A program made the translations under genes and the position numbers. The notes below the pieces were generated by a model that saw nothing but the letters and a program-made list of their open reading frames with translations, did no database searches and had not been told where the DNA came from. DNA of 59,062 nt from an uncultured Geobacteraceae bacterium (GTDB taxonomy: Bacteria > Desulfobacterota > Desulfuromonadia > Geobacterales > Pseudopelobacteraceae), in assembly GCA_903852495.1 (NCBI GenBank), contig CAINRC010000132.1:1-59062 (forward strand). Direction: 5' to 3'. How positions within the stretch are numbered: position 1 is the first letter of the stretch; every line of letters begins with the position of its first letter. Of the stretch, positions 34,515 through 43,352 are shown in pieces.

Positions 34515-36249
34515 TTGTCCCACGGTCCTCCTGGATGCGTTCGGCGGCGGCCGTTTCGCTTCCTCCTGGCGTTTTGCCGGGTATGTGGAAACCGTAATCG
34601 CCACCTGTCCCGGCGAGGTGGTGGAGGCGCTGCACCGGGTTGAACAGGGGGCGGCTGCCGGTCTGTATGCCGCCGGTTTTGTCGCCTATGAAGCGGCGTC
34701 CGCACTTAATCCCGATCTTTCCTCTGCCGCACCGGTTGACGGGCTGCCGCTGGTCTGGTTTGCCCTCTTCCGGGAACGGAGCACCGTTGCCGCCGGCACA
34801 GACGTCCCCCCCTCCGACACGTCCGTCTCGCTGCATCCCCGAAAAACTATGGAAGAGTATGCCGGGGACGCGGGGCGTATCCGAAGCTACATCGCCGCCG
34901 GTGACTGCTACCAGGTCAATTACACCTTCCCGCTTGAGGGGAGTTTCAGTGGAAGTCTGCGGGATCTGTACCCCCGGGTCGGTGCCGCACAGCGGGCCCC
35001 GTTCTGCGCGTACCTTAACACAGGCCGTTTTACCATCCTCTCGGCGTCGCCTGAACTGTTCTTCTCTTTAAAAAACGGCGTCATTACCACCCGCCCCATG
35101 AAGGGGACCGCACGGCGCGGCCGCTGGGCGGAGGAGGACCGCGCTGCGGTGGAACGGCTGCGGGGGAGCGCCAAGGAGCGGGCGGAAAACCTGATGATCG
35201 TCGATCTACTGCGCAACGACCTCAGTATGGTGGCTGAAACCGGTTCTGTGGTTGTGGAGTCGCTCTTCGATGTTGAAACCTATCCGACCGTCCACCAGAT
35301 GACCTCCACCGTTGCCGCACGACTCCGTTCCGGAGCCGGCCTGACGGACATTTTTACCGCCCTTTTCCCCTGCGGCTCGGTGACCGGAGCCCCCAAACGG
35401 CGCAGTATGGAAATCATCGCCGAGCTTGAAGAAGCGCCGCGCGGAATCTACTGCGGGGCCATCGGCGTTGTGGCCCCCGGCGGCGAGGCGCTTTTTTCCG
35501 TGGCCATCCGTACCCTGCTGCACGATGCGCAGACAAACAGGCTGATCATGGGGGTCGGCAGCGCCGTGACCTGGGATTCGGCAGCGCCGTCCGAATATGC
35601 TGAATGTCTGGACAAGGGGGCGTTTCTCCACCGGCAGCAGCTTGATTTCCGCCTGATAGAATCGCTACGGCTGGAAAACGGCACCTATACTCTTCTGGCG
35701 AGGCATCTGTCCCGGCTGGCGGCTTCGGCGGAGTTTTTCGGTTTTCCCTGTGACCAGGAAACGGTTCGGCAGGCACTTATCCGGCACGCTGCAACGGCTT
35801 CCGGTCTGCGCAAAACCCGACTCCTGCTGTCGGCTGATGGCGATGTAGAGGTCTCATCGGAGCCGCTGGAGGAGCGTACTGAGGCGCTGCGCGTCGCAGT
35901 CAGCAGCCGCAGGGTTGATTCCTCTGATACCCTGCGCTATCACAAAACCACCTGCCGTGAACTGTTCGACGCTGCCCGGTCAGACCGTCCCGACTGCGAT
36001 GAGGTGCTGCTGGTTAACGAACAGGGGCAGCTGGCCGAGGGGAGCTACCACACTCTGGTTGTGAAGCTGGATGGTCAACTGGTAACGCCTCCGCTTGAGT
36101 GCGGCCTGCTGCCGGGGGTACTGCGGGAGGAACTGCTCAACCAGGGGACTCTTGCAGAAATGATTCTCACTCCCGATGACCTTAAGCGCTCTGAAGAACT
36201 GTGGCTGATTAACTCGGTACGTGGGTGGCAACGGTGCGTCATGATTTGA
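34507..36249 (+). CDS. pabBC: Fused aminodeoxychorismate synthase component I / aminodeoxychorismate lyase
   Basis: The 580-residue protein joins two folate enzymes. Residues about 1-375 are chorismate-binding PabB: a PMKGT motif with Lys199 that marks 4-amino-4-deoxychorismate synthase rather than anthranilate synthase (which has Ala there), then FPCGSVTGAPKRRSMEII and GAIGVVAPGG. Residues about 385-580 are the PLP-dependent lyase PabC, with the catalytic Lys480 in YHKTT and the later LAEGSYHTLVV and GLLPGVLR blocks. Together they make 4-aminobenzoate from chorismate; the glutamine amidotransferase PabA is elsewhere. The fusion is known in other bacteria. What is unusual is its place: it begins eight bases inside the pump gene and ends 13 bases before the channel gene. 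Confidence 0.93.
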   Translation: MSDCPTVLLDAFGGGRFASSWRFAGYVETVIATCPGEVVEALHRVEQGAAAGLYAAGFVAYEAASALNPDLSSAAPVDGLPLVWFALFRERSTVAAGTDVPPSDTSVSLHPRKTMEEYAGDAGRIRSYIAAGDCYQVNYTFPLEGSFSGSLRDLYPRVGAAQRAPFCAYLNTGRFTILSASPELFFSLKNGVITTRPMKGTARRGRWAEEDRAAVERLRGSAKERAENLMIVDLLRNDLSMVAETGSVVVESLFDVETYPTVHQMTSTVAARLRSGAGLTDIFTALFPCGSVTGAPKRRSMEIIAELEEAPRGIYCGAIGVVAPGGEALFSVAIRTLLHDAQTNRLIMGVGSAVTWDSAAPSEYAECLDKGAFLHRQQLDFRLIESLRLENGTYTLLARHLSRLAASAEFFGFPCDQETVRQALIRHAATASGLRKTRLLLSADGDVEVSSEPLEERTEALRVAVSSRRVDSSDTLRYHKTTCRELFDAARSDRPDCDEVLLVNEQGQLAEGSYHTLVVKLDGQLVTPPLECGLLPGVLREELLNQGTLAEMILTPDDLKRSEELWLINSVRGWQRCVMI

Positions 36250-36262
36250 AAGGGGAAGTATT

Positions 36263-37567
36263 GTGGTGAAAATGGCATTGATGATTCCGGCCGCGATTCT
36301 GGCAGTGACGGTCTGCGCTGCTGAAGCTCGTGTGGTGACGCTTGAGCAGGCGATAGCAGTGGCGATGGAGAAAAACCGCACTATCGAAAAGGCCCGCGAA
36401 TACGCCCGCTATGTCCAGGGAAAATATGTTGAGGAGCGGGCTGCAGCCCTGCCGCAGGTTTCACTGAACGGCTCGGTGACGGTGTCAAAGGACGAAAGTC
36501 TGAAGGTCACCGGATATTCGGCCCAGCGCCAGTTCGGCCAGGCGCTTGATTTGACGATCTCCCAGCCGATCTATACCTGGGGAAAATTGACCGCCGCCAT
36601 CCGCGCCGCCGAGGTCGGGCTGAAAACAGCCGATGAGCAGCTCCGGCTGTACCGGCAGGCGACCTACCGGGAGGTTGTGGCAGCGTTCCATGACATTCAG
36701 CTTGCCAAGGAGGTGCACCGATTGGCACAGGAAAACCGTGCCCAGAAGCTGCGCCATCTGGATGAGGCGACCCGTAAGTTCAGCGCCGGGGTGGCAACTG
36801 ACTATGATGTTCTGGCAGCAGAAGTCGCTGCCGAAAATACGCTGCCGGACGTAATTCGTTCGGAAAACGGCATCCGTCTGGCTCGCGAGCAGCTCCGTTT
36901 TTTCCTGGCCACGGGAGAAGAAGAGATCGATGCTGCCGGGTCCCTTGACGTGTCGGCGATGGATCGCCCCCTGCCGGCCGGGTATGCCGAAGCGGTGAGC
37001 ATTGCCGGGAAGCGTCGTCCGGAGCTTGCTGACTTGCGCCTGCGCATCGCCATCTATGACGAACTGGTAACAATCGCGAATGCAGACAACAAACCGCGTC
37101 TTGATCTGAAGGGGGGAGCCGGCTGGCGCCGCATCGGCCTGGACAGCCCGGGACCGGCTCTGAATGGGGATGGGGCGGCGTGGGATCTCGGACTGTATAT
37201 GACGTTTCCGTTTTTTGACGGCCTCCGGACGAGCGGAAAGGTAGCTCAGGCCGAAAGCGAGCTGCGCACAAAACAGATCGAGGAGCGACGATTGCTGGAT
37301 ACGATTGCTTTGGAAGTGCGCCAGGCGGAGTTTTCTTGCCGCGAAGCCGCTGAAATTCTGAAGGCGCTTTCGGGCACAGTTAAACAGGCCGAGCGTTTGG
37401 TGCAGATGGCGGAAAAGGGGTATGAATTCGGTGTCAAAATCAGGCTTGAGGTTGACGATGCCCAGTACAACCTGCTTCAGGCAAAAAGTACCAAGGCCAG
37501 GGTCCAGCGGGATTTGCGCGTGGCCGAGGTGAATTATCTCTGGGCCATGGGGGTCGTCGGAGAGTAG
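36263..37567 (+). CDS. TolC-family outer-membrane efflux channel
   Basis: This 434-residue protein begins with a signal peptide (ALMIPAAILAVTVCAAEA) and has two long alpha-helical repeats typical of TolC-like channels: about residues 35-210 and 225-430 (ERAAALPQVSLNGS, QAIAVAMEKNRTIEKAREYAR and AKSTKARVQRDLRVAEVNYLWAMG). GTG at 36263 with AGGGGAAG upstream is the likely start; GTG at 36266 or ATG at 36272 are alternatives. It would form the outer-membrane exit duct for the adaptor and pump encoded upstream, so all components of a tripartite efflux system are present in one locus. The drug or solvent substrates cannot be inferred. Confidence 0.93.
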   Translation: MVKMALMIPAAILAVTVCAAEARVVTLEQAIAVAMEKNRTIEKAREYARYVQGKYVEERAAALPQVSLNGSVTVSKDESLKVTGYSAQRQFGQALDLTISQPIYTWGKLTAAIRAAEVGLKTADEQLRLYRQATYREVVAAFHDIQLAKEVHRLAQENRAQKLRHLDEATRKFSAGVATDYDVLAAEVAAENTLPDVIRSENGIRLAREQLRFFLATGEEEIDAAGSLDVSAMDRPLPAGYAEAVSIAGKRRPELADLRLRIAIYDELVTIANADNKPRLDLKGGAGWRRIGLDSPGPALNGDGAAWDLGLYMTFPFFDGLRTSGKVAQAESELRTKQIEERRLLDTIALEVRQAEFSCREAAEILKALSGTVKQAERLVQMAEKGYEFGVKIRLEVDDAQYNLLQAKSTKARVQRDLRVAEVNYLWAMGVVGE

Positions 37568-37657
37568 CCCGGTACCTCCGTCATAGGGCTACAATCCTTT
37601 TGACTCATGCAGAGCTGCGTGGTATTTTGGCGTACTATTTTTAGGTGGGAGAATCCA

Positions 37658-38572
37658 ATGAGCATTGTTGTTGTCGGTACCGTCGCGTTTGACACTGTAG
37701 AGACCCCGTTCGGCAGGGGAGATAACGTTCTGGGGGGCTCGGCCACCTATTTTTCCACTTCGGCCAGCTTTTTCACCGATGTGGCGCTGGTAGCGGTTGT
37801 AGGGGAAGACTTTCCGGAAGAGCATGTCACTTTTCTGCAGGAGCGCAACATCGATACCGCCGGACTGCAGCGTATTCCCGGTAAGACGTTCCACTGGAGC
37901 GGTCGGTACGGGTATGACCTGAATGAAGCACAGACCCTTGATACCCAGCTGAACGTGCTGATGGATTTTCAGCCGGAGCTGCCGGAGTCCTACCGTGATG
38001 CGGAGTATCTTTTCCTGGCCAATATAGACCCGGATCTGCAAATGAAGGTGCTGGAGCAGGTGCGGAAACCAAAACTCGTAGCGTGCGACACGATGAACTT
38101 CTGGATCTCCTCGAAACCGGAAGCTCTGAAAAAGGTGCTGCAGAAGGTTGATATTGTCGTCATCAACGAAGGTGAAGCGCGGCAGTTTACCGGAGAAGCC
38201 AACCTGGTCAAGGCAGCCCGGCAGATTATCGCCCTCGGCTGTAAGCGTCTGGTGGTCAAACGGGGCGAGTACGGCGTATTGATGTTCACGGCTGATTCGG
38301 TGTTTGCCGCACCGGCCTATCCGCTGGAGGAGGTGTTCGATCCGACCGGTGCGGGGGACACATTTGCCGGCGGTTTCATGGGGTGTTTGGCGAATACGGG
38401 GGATCTGTCGGAAGAGGGTATTCGTCAGGCGATTGTTTTCGGCAGTGTCATGGCCTCCTTCAATGTGGAGGATTTCAGTCTTAACCGTATGAAACGGCTG
38501 GAGTATAAAGAAATCCAGGACCGCTTCGTCAGCTTCAAGGCACTGACAAACTTCAGGGATCTTTCTTTCTGA
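37658..38572 (+). CDS. PfkB-family sugar or nucleoside kinase
   Basis: The 304-residue protein belongs to the ribokinase/PfkB superfamily of ATP-dependent sugar kinases. The C-terminal signature DPTGAGDTFAGGFMG carries the catalytic Asp of the GAGD motif. The N-terminus (MSIVVVGTVAFDTVETPFG, LGGSATYFS) has the substrate-binding glycines. The ATG at 37658 is preceded by GTGGGAG; an ATG at 37607 would add an unlikely 17-residue extension. The substrate cannot be assigned, as the family includes ribose, fructose, adenosine and other kinases. Its stop overlaps a possible start of the next reading frame, so it probably shares a transcript with the TPR lipoprotein and RodZ genes, with no obvious metabolic link. 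Confidence 0.88.
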   Translation: MSIVVVGTVAFDTVETPFGRGDNVLGGSATYFSTSASFFTDVALVAVVGEDFPEEHVTFLQERNIDTAGLQRIPGKTFHWSGRYGYDLNEAQTLDTQLNVLMDFQPELPESYRDAEYLFLANIDPDLQMKVLEQVRKPKLVACDTMNFWISSKPEALKKVLQKVDIVVINEGEARQFTGEANLVKAARQIIALGCKRLVVKRGEYGVLMFTADSVFAAPAYPLEEVFDPTGAGDTFAGGFMGCLANTGDLSEEGIRQAIVFGSVMASFNVEDFSLNRMKRLEYKEIQDRFVSFKALTNFRDLSF

Positions 38573-38622
38573 TGATGCAGTGCTTTGTCCTGCAGGGACG
38601 CGTGTCCCGGGATATGCATGTA

Positions 38623-39384
38623 ATGAGAATTTTTATCCGCTCGACAGTTGTGCTGTCTCTGCTTCTGACCGTTGTCGGGTGCGTATCCGGCCGGGGCCAG
38701 AACGCCGCCACTGCCACTCCGGCTGCCTATCATTATCAAATGGGGCTTTCCTACCTGGGGGAGCGCAACTATTCTTTGGCACTGTTTGATCTGACGGAGG
38801 CTGAAAGGCTTGACCCGGATAATCCGGATGTCCTTTACAACCTCGGCCTGGCGTTTGTCGGGAAAAAACGGCCTGACCTTGCCGAAGCGAAGTTTCTGAA
38901 AGCGATCGAGCTGAAGCCGGCCTTCTCCGCAGCCCGCAACGATCTGGGGGTCGCGTATCTTAGTCTGAAGCGCTGGGACGGCGCCATCCAGCAGTTCAAA
39001 ATCGTCAAAGATGATCTATTTTACGACAACAATGAGGACGCTTCCATAAATCTTGGTCTGGCATATCTGGGAAAAGGGGATTACGCCAAAGCGCAGGCAG
39101 AACTGCAGGCGGTGGCAACGATGAACCCGCGCAACCCGGTGGCACGGCTATCCCTTGGCCGGGTCTGGTTTGCCATGGACAAAAGCGACAAGGCGATTAC
39201 TGAATATGGCCGGGCGCTGGAAATTTATCGTGAGTATGGCGCAGCCCATTATTACCTGGGGCAGGCGCAGCTTAAACTGAACAGGCCGGTGGCAGCGCGG
39301 GCTTCTTTTAAAGAGGCGGTGCGGCTGATCCCCGAAAGCGAACTTGGCCGCGCCGCTCTTGGGTATCTGGAGCTTATCAAGTGA
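38623..39384 (+). CDS. TPR-repeat lipoprotein (PilF/PilW-like)
   Basis: I place the start at ATG 38623, which gives MRIFIRSTVVLSLLLTVVGC with a lipobox at Cys20 and GGGA ten bases upstream. Earlier ATGs (38572, 38614) add residues that do not look like a signal peptide. The mature part of the 253-residue protein is about six tetratricopeptide repeats (such as PDVLYNLGLAFVGKKRPDLA and EDASINLGLAYLGKGDYAKA). This matches the outer-membrane pilotin-like lipoprotein PilF/PilW, which helps assemble the type IV pilus secretin. The next gene begins by overlapping its stop. Because TPR lipoproteins are common, the pilus role is probable but not certain. Confidence 0.8.
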   Translation: MRIFIRSTVVLSLLLTVVGCVSGRGQNAATATPAAYHYQMGLSYLGERNYSLALFDLTEAERLDPDNPDVLYNLGLAFVGKKRPDLAEAKFLKAIELKPAFSAARNDLGVAYLSLKRWDGAIQQFKIVKDDLFYDNNEDASINLGLAYLGKGDYAKAQAELQAVATMNPRNPVARLSLGRVWFAMDKSDKAITEYGRALEIYREYGAAHYYLGQAQLKLNRPVAARASFKEAVRLIPESELGRAALGYLELIK

Positions 39385-40262
39385 GTGAGGTTAGCGTGAC
39401 AAATTTGTCGGCATCTGCTCCAGAAACTTCTACCGGCTCGCCCGGAACGATCCTGCGTCGCTGTCGGGAATTCCACAAAATTACGCTTGAAGAAGCTTCG
39501 GAAGCCACGAAGGTCGGCATTTCTCACCTTAAATCGCTGGAAAACGACCAGATTAGCGACTTTGCCAACCAGGCCTACCTCAAGGGTTTTCTGCGTATCT
39601 ATGCCACCTACCTTGGCCTTAATGCCGAAGATGTCGCGCGGATGTATGACAAACTTTTTGGGAGCCAAAGCGAAAAACCGGCTCCTGCCCGCTCGTCAAG
39701 CAGCTTGGACCGGCAGCCCCGGCGACTTATCTCCCTGAAAAAATTGCTGTTTCCTGCGGTGCTGCTGGTTGTTATTATGATCACCGCCACCTTCTTTAAA
39801 CGACCTCCACCACCTCTCGTCCGGGAGCCCCCGGCGGCCCCGGCCATCGTTCCACTTCCGGTGAATCCGGCGGTTCAAGCGGTACAAAGCTCGGTACGGG
39901 CCAAAAAGGCAGACACCCCGGCTGTTCCAACTCCGAAGGTCGAGCGGCGCACACCGGCACCATCTGAACCGGAAAAAGCGGTGACCGCTAAACGTCAGCC
40001 TGAAGCGGCAAAAGGTTTCATACTGAAGCTCAGGGTTACTCAAAACGGTACACTGACCTCCACCGTTGACGGGGAGGGGGGGCAGCAGTACGAGCTTGCT
40101 ATCGGTGATGTCATCGAGTGGAAAGCAGCAAAGAAGGTGACCCTGGAATTGAGCAATGCCGGCGGCGTTGAATTGGAATTGAACGGCAAGCCGTATAAAT
40201 CACTCGGCCCTTCCGGAAAACCGGCGTTCGTTGAGCTTGATGCCGACAGTTTCAAGCCGTAG
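39381..40262 (+). CDS. RodZ-like helix-turn-helix membrane protein
   Basis: This 293-residue protein has a cytoplasmic helix-turn-helix domain of the Cro/CI type (about residues 23-88, with ITLEEASEATKVGISHLKSLEND), one membrane helix (about residues 122-140, LLFPAVLLVVIMITATFF), a Pro/Ala-rich periplasmic linker and a C-terminal beta-strand domain (about 215-290) of the DUF4115 type. That arrangement is the one of RodZ, which anchors MreB and governs rod shape. GTG at 39381 overlaps the TGA of the TPR gene. RodZ-like genes are often found beside pilus or isoprenoid genes; here it sits behind a TPR lipoprotein. A simple membrane-bound transcription regulator is an alternative. Confidence 0.88.
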   Translation: MSEVSVTNLSASAPETSTGSPGTILRRCREFHKITLEEASEATKVGISHLKSLENDQISDFANQAYLKGFLRIYATYLGLNAEDVARMYDKLFGSQSEKPAPARSSSSLDRQPRRLISLKKLLFPAVLLVVIMITATFFKRPPPPLVREPPAAPAIVPLPVNPAVQAVQSSVRAKKADTPAVPTPKVERRTPAPSEPEKAVTAKRQPEAAKGFILKLRVTQNGTLTSTVDGEGGQQYELAIGDVIEWKAAKKVTLELSNAGGVELELNGKPYKSLGPSGKPAFVELDADSFKP

Positions 40263-40295
40263 CGTTACAGTGCCTTGGCATTAGAATTCTGGCCC

Positions 40296-40323
40296 TTGAC
40301 ACTCCCTAGTCCCATGCTAGACT
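40296..40323 (+). promoter_or_regulatory. Sigma-70-type promoter for the universal stress protein gene
   Basis: A consensus TTGACA (40296-40301) is followed after 16 bases by TAGACT (40318-40323), with TGC just before the -10 as an extended -10. Transcription would start about 80 bases upstream of the coding start. The 150-bp gap between the RodZ gene and this one holds nothing else I recognise. Confidence 0.6.
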
Positions 40324-40412
40324 TTCTGTATCCCGAACAGTGCGGGATGACCATCGTGCCGGCAAAATTTGACCACCATTTAAGCAGGCGACACCATTCC
40401 AGGAGGAATACC

Positions 40413-40862
40413 ATGAAGCCGTTTACCAAGATTTTAACTGCCGTTGATTTTTCGGAAAATTCTGAATGCGCTTTTGACTATGCTCTTACCCTGGCCAGGC
40501 AATTCAATGCCGAACTGACAATCATGCACGTCATTAACGAGCCGGTTGACCTTCGCGGCTTTTATGTGCCGCACATATCATTCGAGCAGCTTGAAAAAGA
40601 GATCGAAGAAAGTGCCGTCAAGATGATGGAAGAGTTCTGCAGTTCAAAGATGGGGACATATACCGATTACAAGACGTCCATTGTTACCGGTATTCCTGCC
40701 GATGAAATCACCTCGGCAGCCGGCAAAATTGGCGCATCTTTGATCGTACTCGGCACGCACGGCCGAACCGGCCTCGACCGGATTCTCTTTGGCAGCACGG
40801 CGGAACGTGTTGTCCGTTCTGCAGACTGCCCGGTGCTGACGGTCCGGCTCCCGGCAGTTTAA
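40413..40862 (+). CDS. Universal stress protein (UspA family)
   Basis: The 149-residue product has the UspA fold and the ATP-binding signature GTHGRTGLDRILFGST (Gly-x2-Gly-x9-Gly-Ser/Thr) near residues 113-128, plus the N-terminal ILTAVDFSENSECAF motif. Members with this signature bind ATP and are induced by starvation, oxidative or other stress; the exact role varies. The ATG at 40413 has an excellent AGGAGG ribosome site; an upstream ATG at 40275 lies in the promoter region and gives a nonsense extension. The gene stands alone with its own promoter and a following hairpin. Confidence 0.94.
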   Translation: MKPFTKILTAVDFSENSECAFDYALTLARQFNAELTIMHVINEPVDLRGFYVPHISFEQLEKEIEESAVKMMEEFCSSKMGTYTDYKTSIVTGIPADEITSAAGKIGASLIVLGTHGRTGLDRILFGSTAERVVRSADCPVLTVRLPAV

Positions 40863-40898
40863 CCGTAACGCAGCAAAATGTAACGGAAAGCGAAACCA

Positions 40899-40925
40899 CC
40901 CCATGCCGCTGAATTTGGCATGGGG
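40899..40925. terminator. Perfect 9-bp stem hairpin after the universal stress protein gene
   Basis: CCCCATGCC and GGCATGGGG pair perfectly around a nine-base loop, 37 bases after the stop codon. There is no T-run, so it may be a Rho-assisted or weak terminator, or an mRNA-end stabiliser. Its position between two same-strand genes fits an end-of-transcript role. Confidence 0.45.
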
Positions 40926-40987
40926 GCTTCCGCCCCGCCCCTGAACCGGTTCCCCCGGTCCTTTTCCGGTCTACTAACTCCCAACCA

Positions 40988-42580
40988 ATGTGTGTACTCA
41001 TGCCCTTCATCTATCGCAACCTTCTCCTGACCCCGCAAGACCCTGAAGAAACGCTGCCCGCTCTGCTGGCGGAGAAACTTGCCGTACCGTTGACCGCCCT
41101 GCGTGATGTCCGCATTATCCGCAAAGGGGTCGATGCCCGGAAAAAACCACTGATCAAGCTGGTCTACACACTGTCATTTTCTGCCGATGATACGGTGCGG
41201 GCACGCCTGGGCAGTGATCCGTCGCTGGAGTGGCAGGACGAAAATCTGACTACCCCCCCGGTGCAGATCCGCTCGCAGGCACGCATTGTTATCGTCGGCA
41301 GCGGGCCGGCCGGACTTTTTGCCGCCCTGCGGCTCGCCGAGTACGGCTTGACGGCGACAATCATCGAACGGGGCGGGGCGGTGGAACAGCGGGCGCTCTC
41401 CGTACAGCGATTCTGGAAGGACGGCATTCTTGATCCCGAATCCAACGTCCAGTTTGGCGAGGGGGGAGCCGGAACGTTTTCGGACGGCAAGCTCACCTGC
41501 CGCTCCAAAGATCCGCTGGTGCCGTGGATACTGGAACGATTTGCCGCTTTCGGTGCTCCGCCGGAGGTGCGCTATCTGGCCAAGCCGCATATCGGTACTG
41601 ATCGCTTGAGGGTGGTCGTCAGTGCTATGCGTCACGAGCTTATGGAAAAGGGCTTCACGGTCCGTTTCAATTGTCGCATGACCAATCTCTCTCTCAAGGA
41701 TGGCCGTGTCACGGCGGTGATCGTGAACGATAGTGAAGAAATTCCGTGTGACCATCTGATTCTGGCCAGCGGGCATAGTGCTCGGGACACGTTTGAGCTG
41801 CTGGAGCGGCTGAATGTGCCGCTGCAGCGCAAGCCATTTGCAATGGGACTCAGGGTTGAACATCCCCAGGATCTGATCAACAGAATCCAGTACGGCAGCG
41901 GTAACCAGCCGAACCTGACCGCCGCAGACTATGCCGTCGCCTGGAATAACAGCATCAGCGGGCGGAGCGCCTATTCCTTCTGCATGTGCCCCGGCGGGGT
42001 GGTTGTTGGTGGCTCATCCGAGGAGGGGGGCGTTGTCACCAACGGTATGAGCGGTCAACTGCGTAACTCCCCCTATGCCAACAGTGCCCTTGTGGTCAAT
42101 ATCCGGGAGACTGATTTCGATGGAGATGGGCCGCTGGGCGGGGTTCATCTGCAGCGCAGGTGGGAACGGCGGGCCTTTGAACTGGGTGGAGGCGGTTATC
42201 TGGCACCGGCCCAGAATCTGTTGGACTTTATGCGGCTGCCGGGAAAAGGAACGGCACGCACAAGCTACCGCCCCGGTATCCGGGAGACGGAGCTGGATTC
42301 GGTGCTCCCCGCATTTGTCATTGATACGCTCCGTGAAGGGATCACGGAATTCGGTCGGAAGCTGCGCGGGTTTGTCACCGCCGAGGCGACTCTGATCGGT
42401 ATTGAATCCCGCACGTCATCACCGGTTCGCATCCTGCGGGACAGCAGTTTTGAGTCCGTGGGGGTGAAAGGGCTCTACCCGGGCGGTGAGGGTGCAGGTT
42501 ATGCCGGCGGAATCATGAGTTCCGCCGTTGATGGAATTAAGATAGCCGACAGTATTGCCGCGAGGCTGGCTCCCGCTTAG
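40988..42580 (+). CDS. FAD-dependent dehydrogenase/oxidoreductase (COG2509-like)
   Basis: The 530-residue protein has an N-terminal domain of about 95 residues that resembles a small alpha/beta fold, then a dinucleotide-binding motif (IVIVGSGPAGLFAALRLAEYG) and an acidic end to the Rossmann strand (IIERGG). The later QFGEGGAGTFSDGKL and ASGHSARDTFELL blocks, plus FCMCPGGVVVGGSS and the C-terminal YPGGEGAGYAGGIMSSAVDG, match the COG2509 group of uncharacterised FAD-dependent dehydrogenases. The last motif binds the FAD pyrophosphate. The start is ATG 40988 or ATG 41000. Substrate and role are not known for the family. It stands alone, between the stress protein gene and the toxin-antitoxin islet. 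Confidence 0.87.
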   Translation: MCVLMPFIYRNLLLTPQDPEETLPALLAEKLAVPLTALRDVRIIRKGVDARKKPLIKLVYTLSFSADDTVRARLGSDPSLEWQDENLTTPPVQIRSQARIVIVGSGPAGLFAALRLAEYGLTATIIERGGAVEQRALSVQRFWKDGILDPESNVQFGEGGAGTFSDGKLTCRSKDPLVPWILERFAAFGAPPEVRYLAKPHIGTDRLRVVVSAMRHELMEKGFTVRFNCRMTNLSLKDGRVTAVIVNDSEEIPCDHLILASGHSARDTFELLERLNVPLQRKPFAMGLRVEHPQDLINRIQYGSGNQPNLTAADYAVAWNNSISGRSAYSFCMCPGGVVVGGSSEEGGVVTNGMSGQLRNSPYANSALVVNIRETDFDGDGPLGGVHLQRRWERRAFELGGGGYLAPAQNLLDFMRLPGKGTARTSYRPGIRETELDSVLPAFVIDTLREGITEFGRKLRGFVTAEATLIGIESRTSSPVRILRDSSFESVGVKGLYPGGEGAGYAGGIMSSAVDGIKIADSIAARLAPA

Positions 42581-42621
42581 TCGTGTTTTTTTTGTTTTAA
42601 TAGCTGTTCCTGCTGATTCTC

Positions 42622-43035
42622 CTAAGCAGCTTTTCGTTGGATTTCAAGTACCGTCAAAGCATTTGGATCATGCCGGAGCAAAGCAAGGGCACTGCAAGCA
42701 GCCCGGCTTGGCAATAAATCTCCACTCTCGTACTTTTGAAACGCTCGCGGCCCCCCACCAATCATAAGGCCTGCTGCCTCCTGTGAGAGATGAAGCTTTT
42801 TACGAATACTCCGTATTTCTTCAGGCTCAAGTAAACCTTCACTCCGGGCTTTGAGGCGATTTAACGTACGGTCAGACACTTTCATATCCTCACCGGTATG
42901 AATACTTTCTTCCGATTGATCACAATACCAGCCAGGCATATCGAAAGTAATACTCTCGCCCTTATAGGTAAGAGTCATGGGGCGGATCCCACGATACATC
43001 GGTGCTCCCGTTTCCGGGCAAACAGGATTAGTCAT
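42622..43035 (-). CDS. mqsA: MqsA-family antitoxin
   Basis: The 137-residue protein has the MqsA layout: an N-terminal toxin-binding part and a C-terminal DNA-binding helix-turn-helix of the Xre type (VRKKLHLS-like IRKKLHLSQEAAGLMIGGG, then AFQKYESGD). E. coli MqsA binds zinc through two CxxC pairs. Here only one cysteine of each remains (Cys6 in CPET, Cys38 in CDQS), so the zinc knuckle is probably lost; a CPETG-type branch of the family is known to me. The start at 43035 follows AAGGAG; an upstream ATG at 43080 lies inside the toxin gene. It overlaps the toxin gene end by eight bases, which couples translation of the two. Confidence 0.9.
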   Translation of the reverse strand: MTNPVCPETGAPMYRGIRPMTLTYKGESITFDMPGWYCDQSEESIHTGEDMKVSDRTLNRLKARSEGLLEPEEIRSIRKKLHLSQEAAGLMIGGGPRAFQKYESGDLLPSRAACSALALLRHDPNALTVLEIQRKAA

Positions 43036-43345
43036 GGTTTTTCTCCTTAAAGGACAGCAGCAAAAACTCGGTAATAACATCGGCGGTAAACTTCACATAC
43101 AACACACCTACCAGAGACGGAACGTGATACACATCCTGCCACAAACGGGAATCAGCATAGGATGTCATCGATTTATAGAAATGGCTTCGTTGCATTGTCT
43201 GAATTATGTCCACTATTTCGGCCCGTCCGCACCCAAGCGCGGCTGCACTGCGAAGTGCTGAACCTGTGACGGCAAGGCGTTCTGCGCGAACAAAAGTTGC
43301 CTTAAACGCGTTGAGGTCATATGTAGGTTTACGTTTCTCAGCCAT
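43028..43345 (-). CDS. mqsR: MqsR-family mRNA interferase toxin
   Basis: The 105-residue product aligns along its whole length with E. coli MqsR: it begins MAEKRKPTYDL and contains FYKSMTSYADSRLWQDVY, the segment that carries the catalytic Lys and Gln of the ribosome-independent, GCU-preferring mRNA interferase. It ends with LLLSFKEK. The toxin gene comes before its antitoxin, the usual order for MqsRA. There is no visible ribosome site before the ATG at 43345, and the promoter -10 box lies only eight bases upstream, so the message may be leaderless. MqsR arrests translation when its partner is lost. Confidence 0.92.
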   Translation of the reverse strand: MAEKRKPTYDLNAFKATFVRAERLAVTGSALRSAAALGCGRAEIVDIIQTMQRSHFYKSMTSYADSRLWQDVYHVPSLVGVLYVKFTADVITEFLLLSFKEKNHD

Positions 43346-43352
43346 GCATCGC

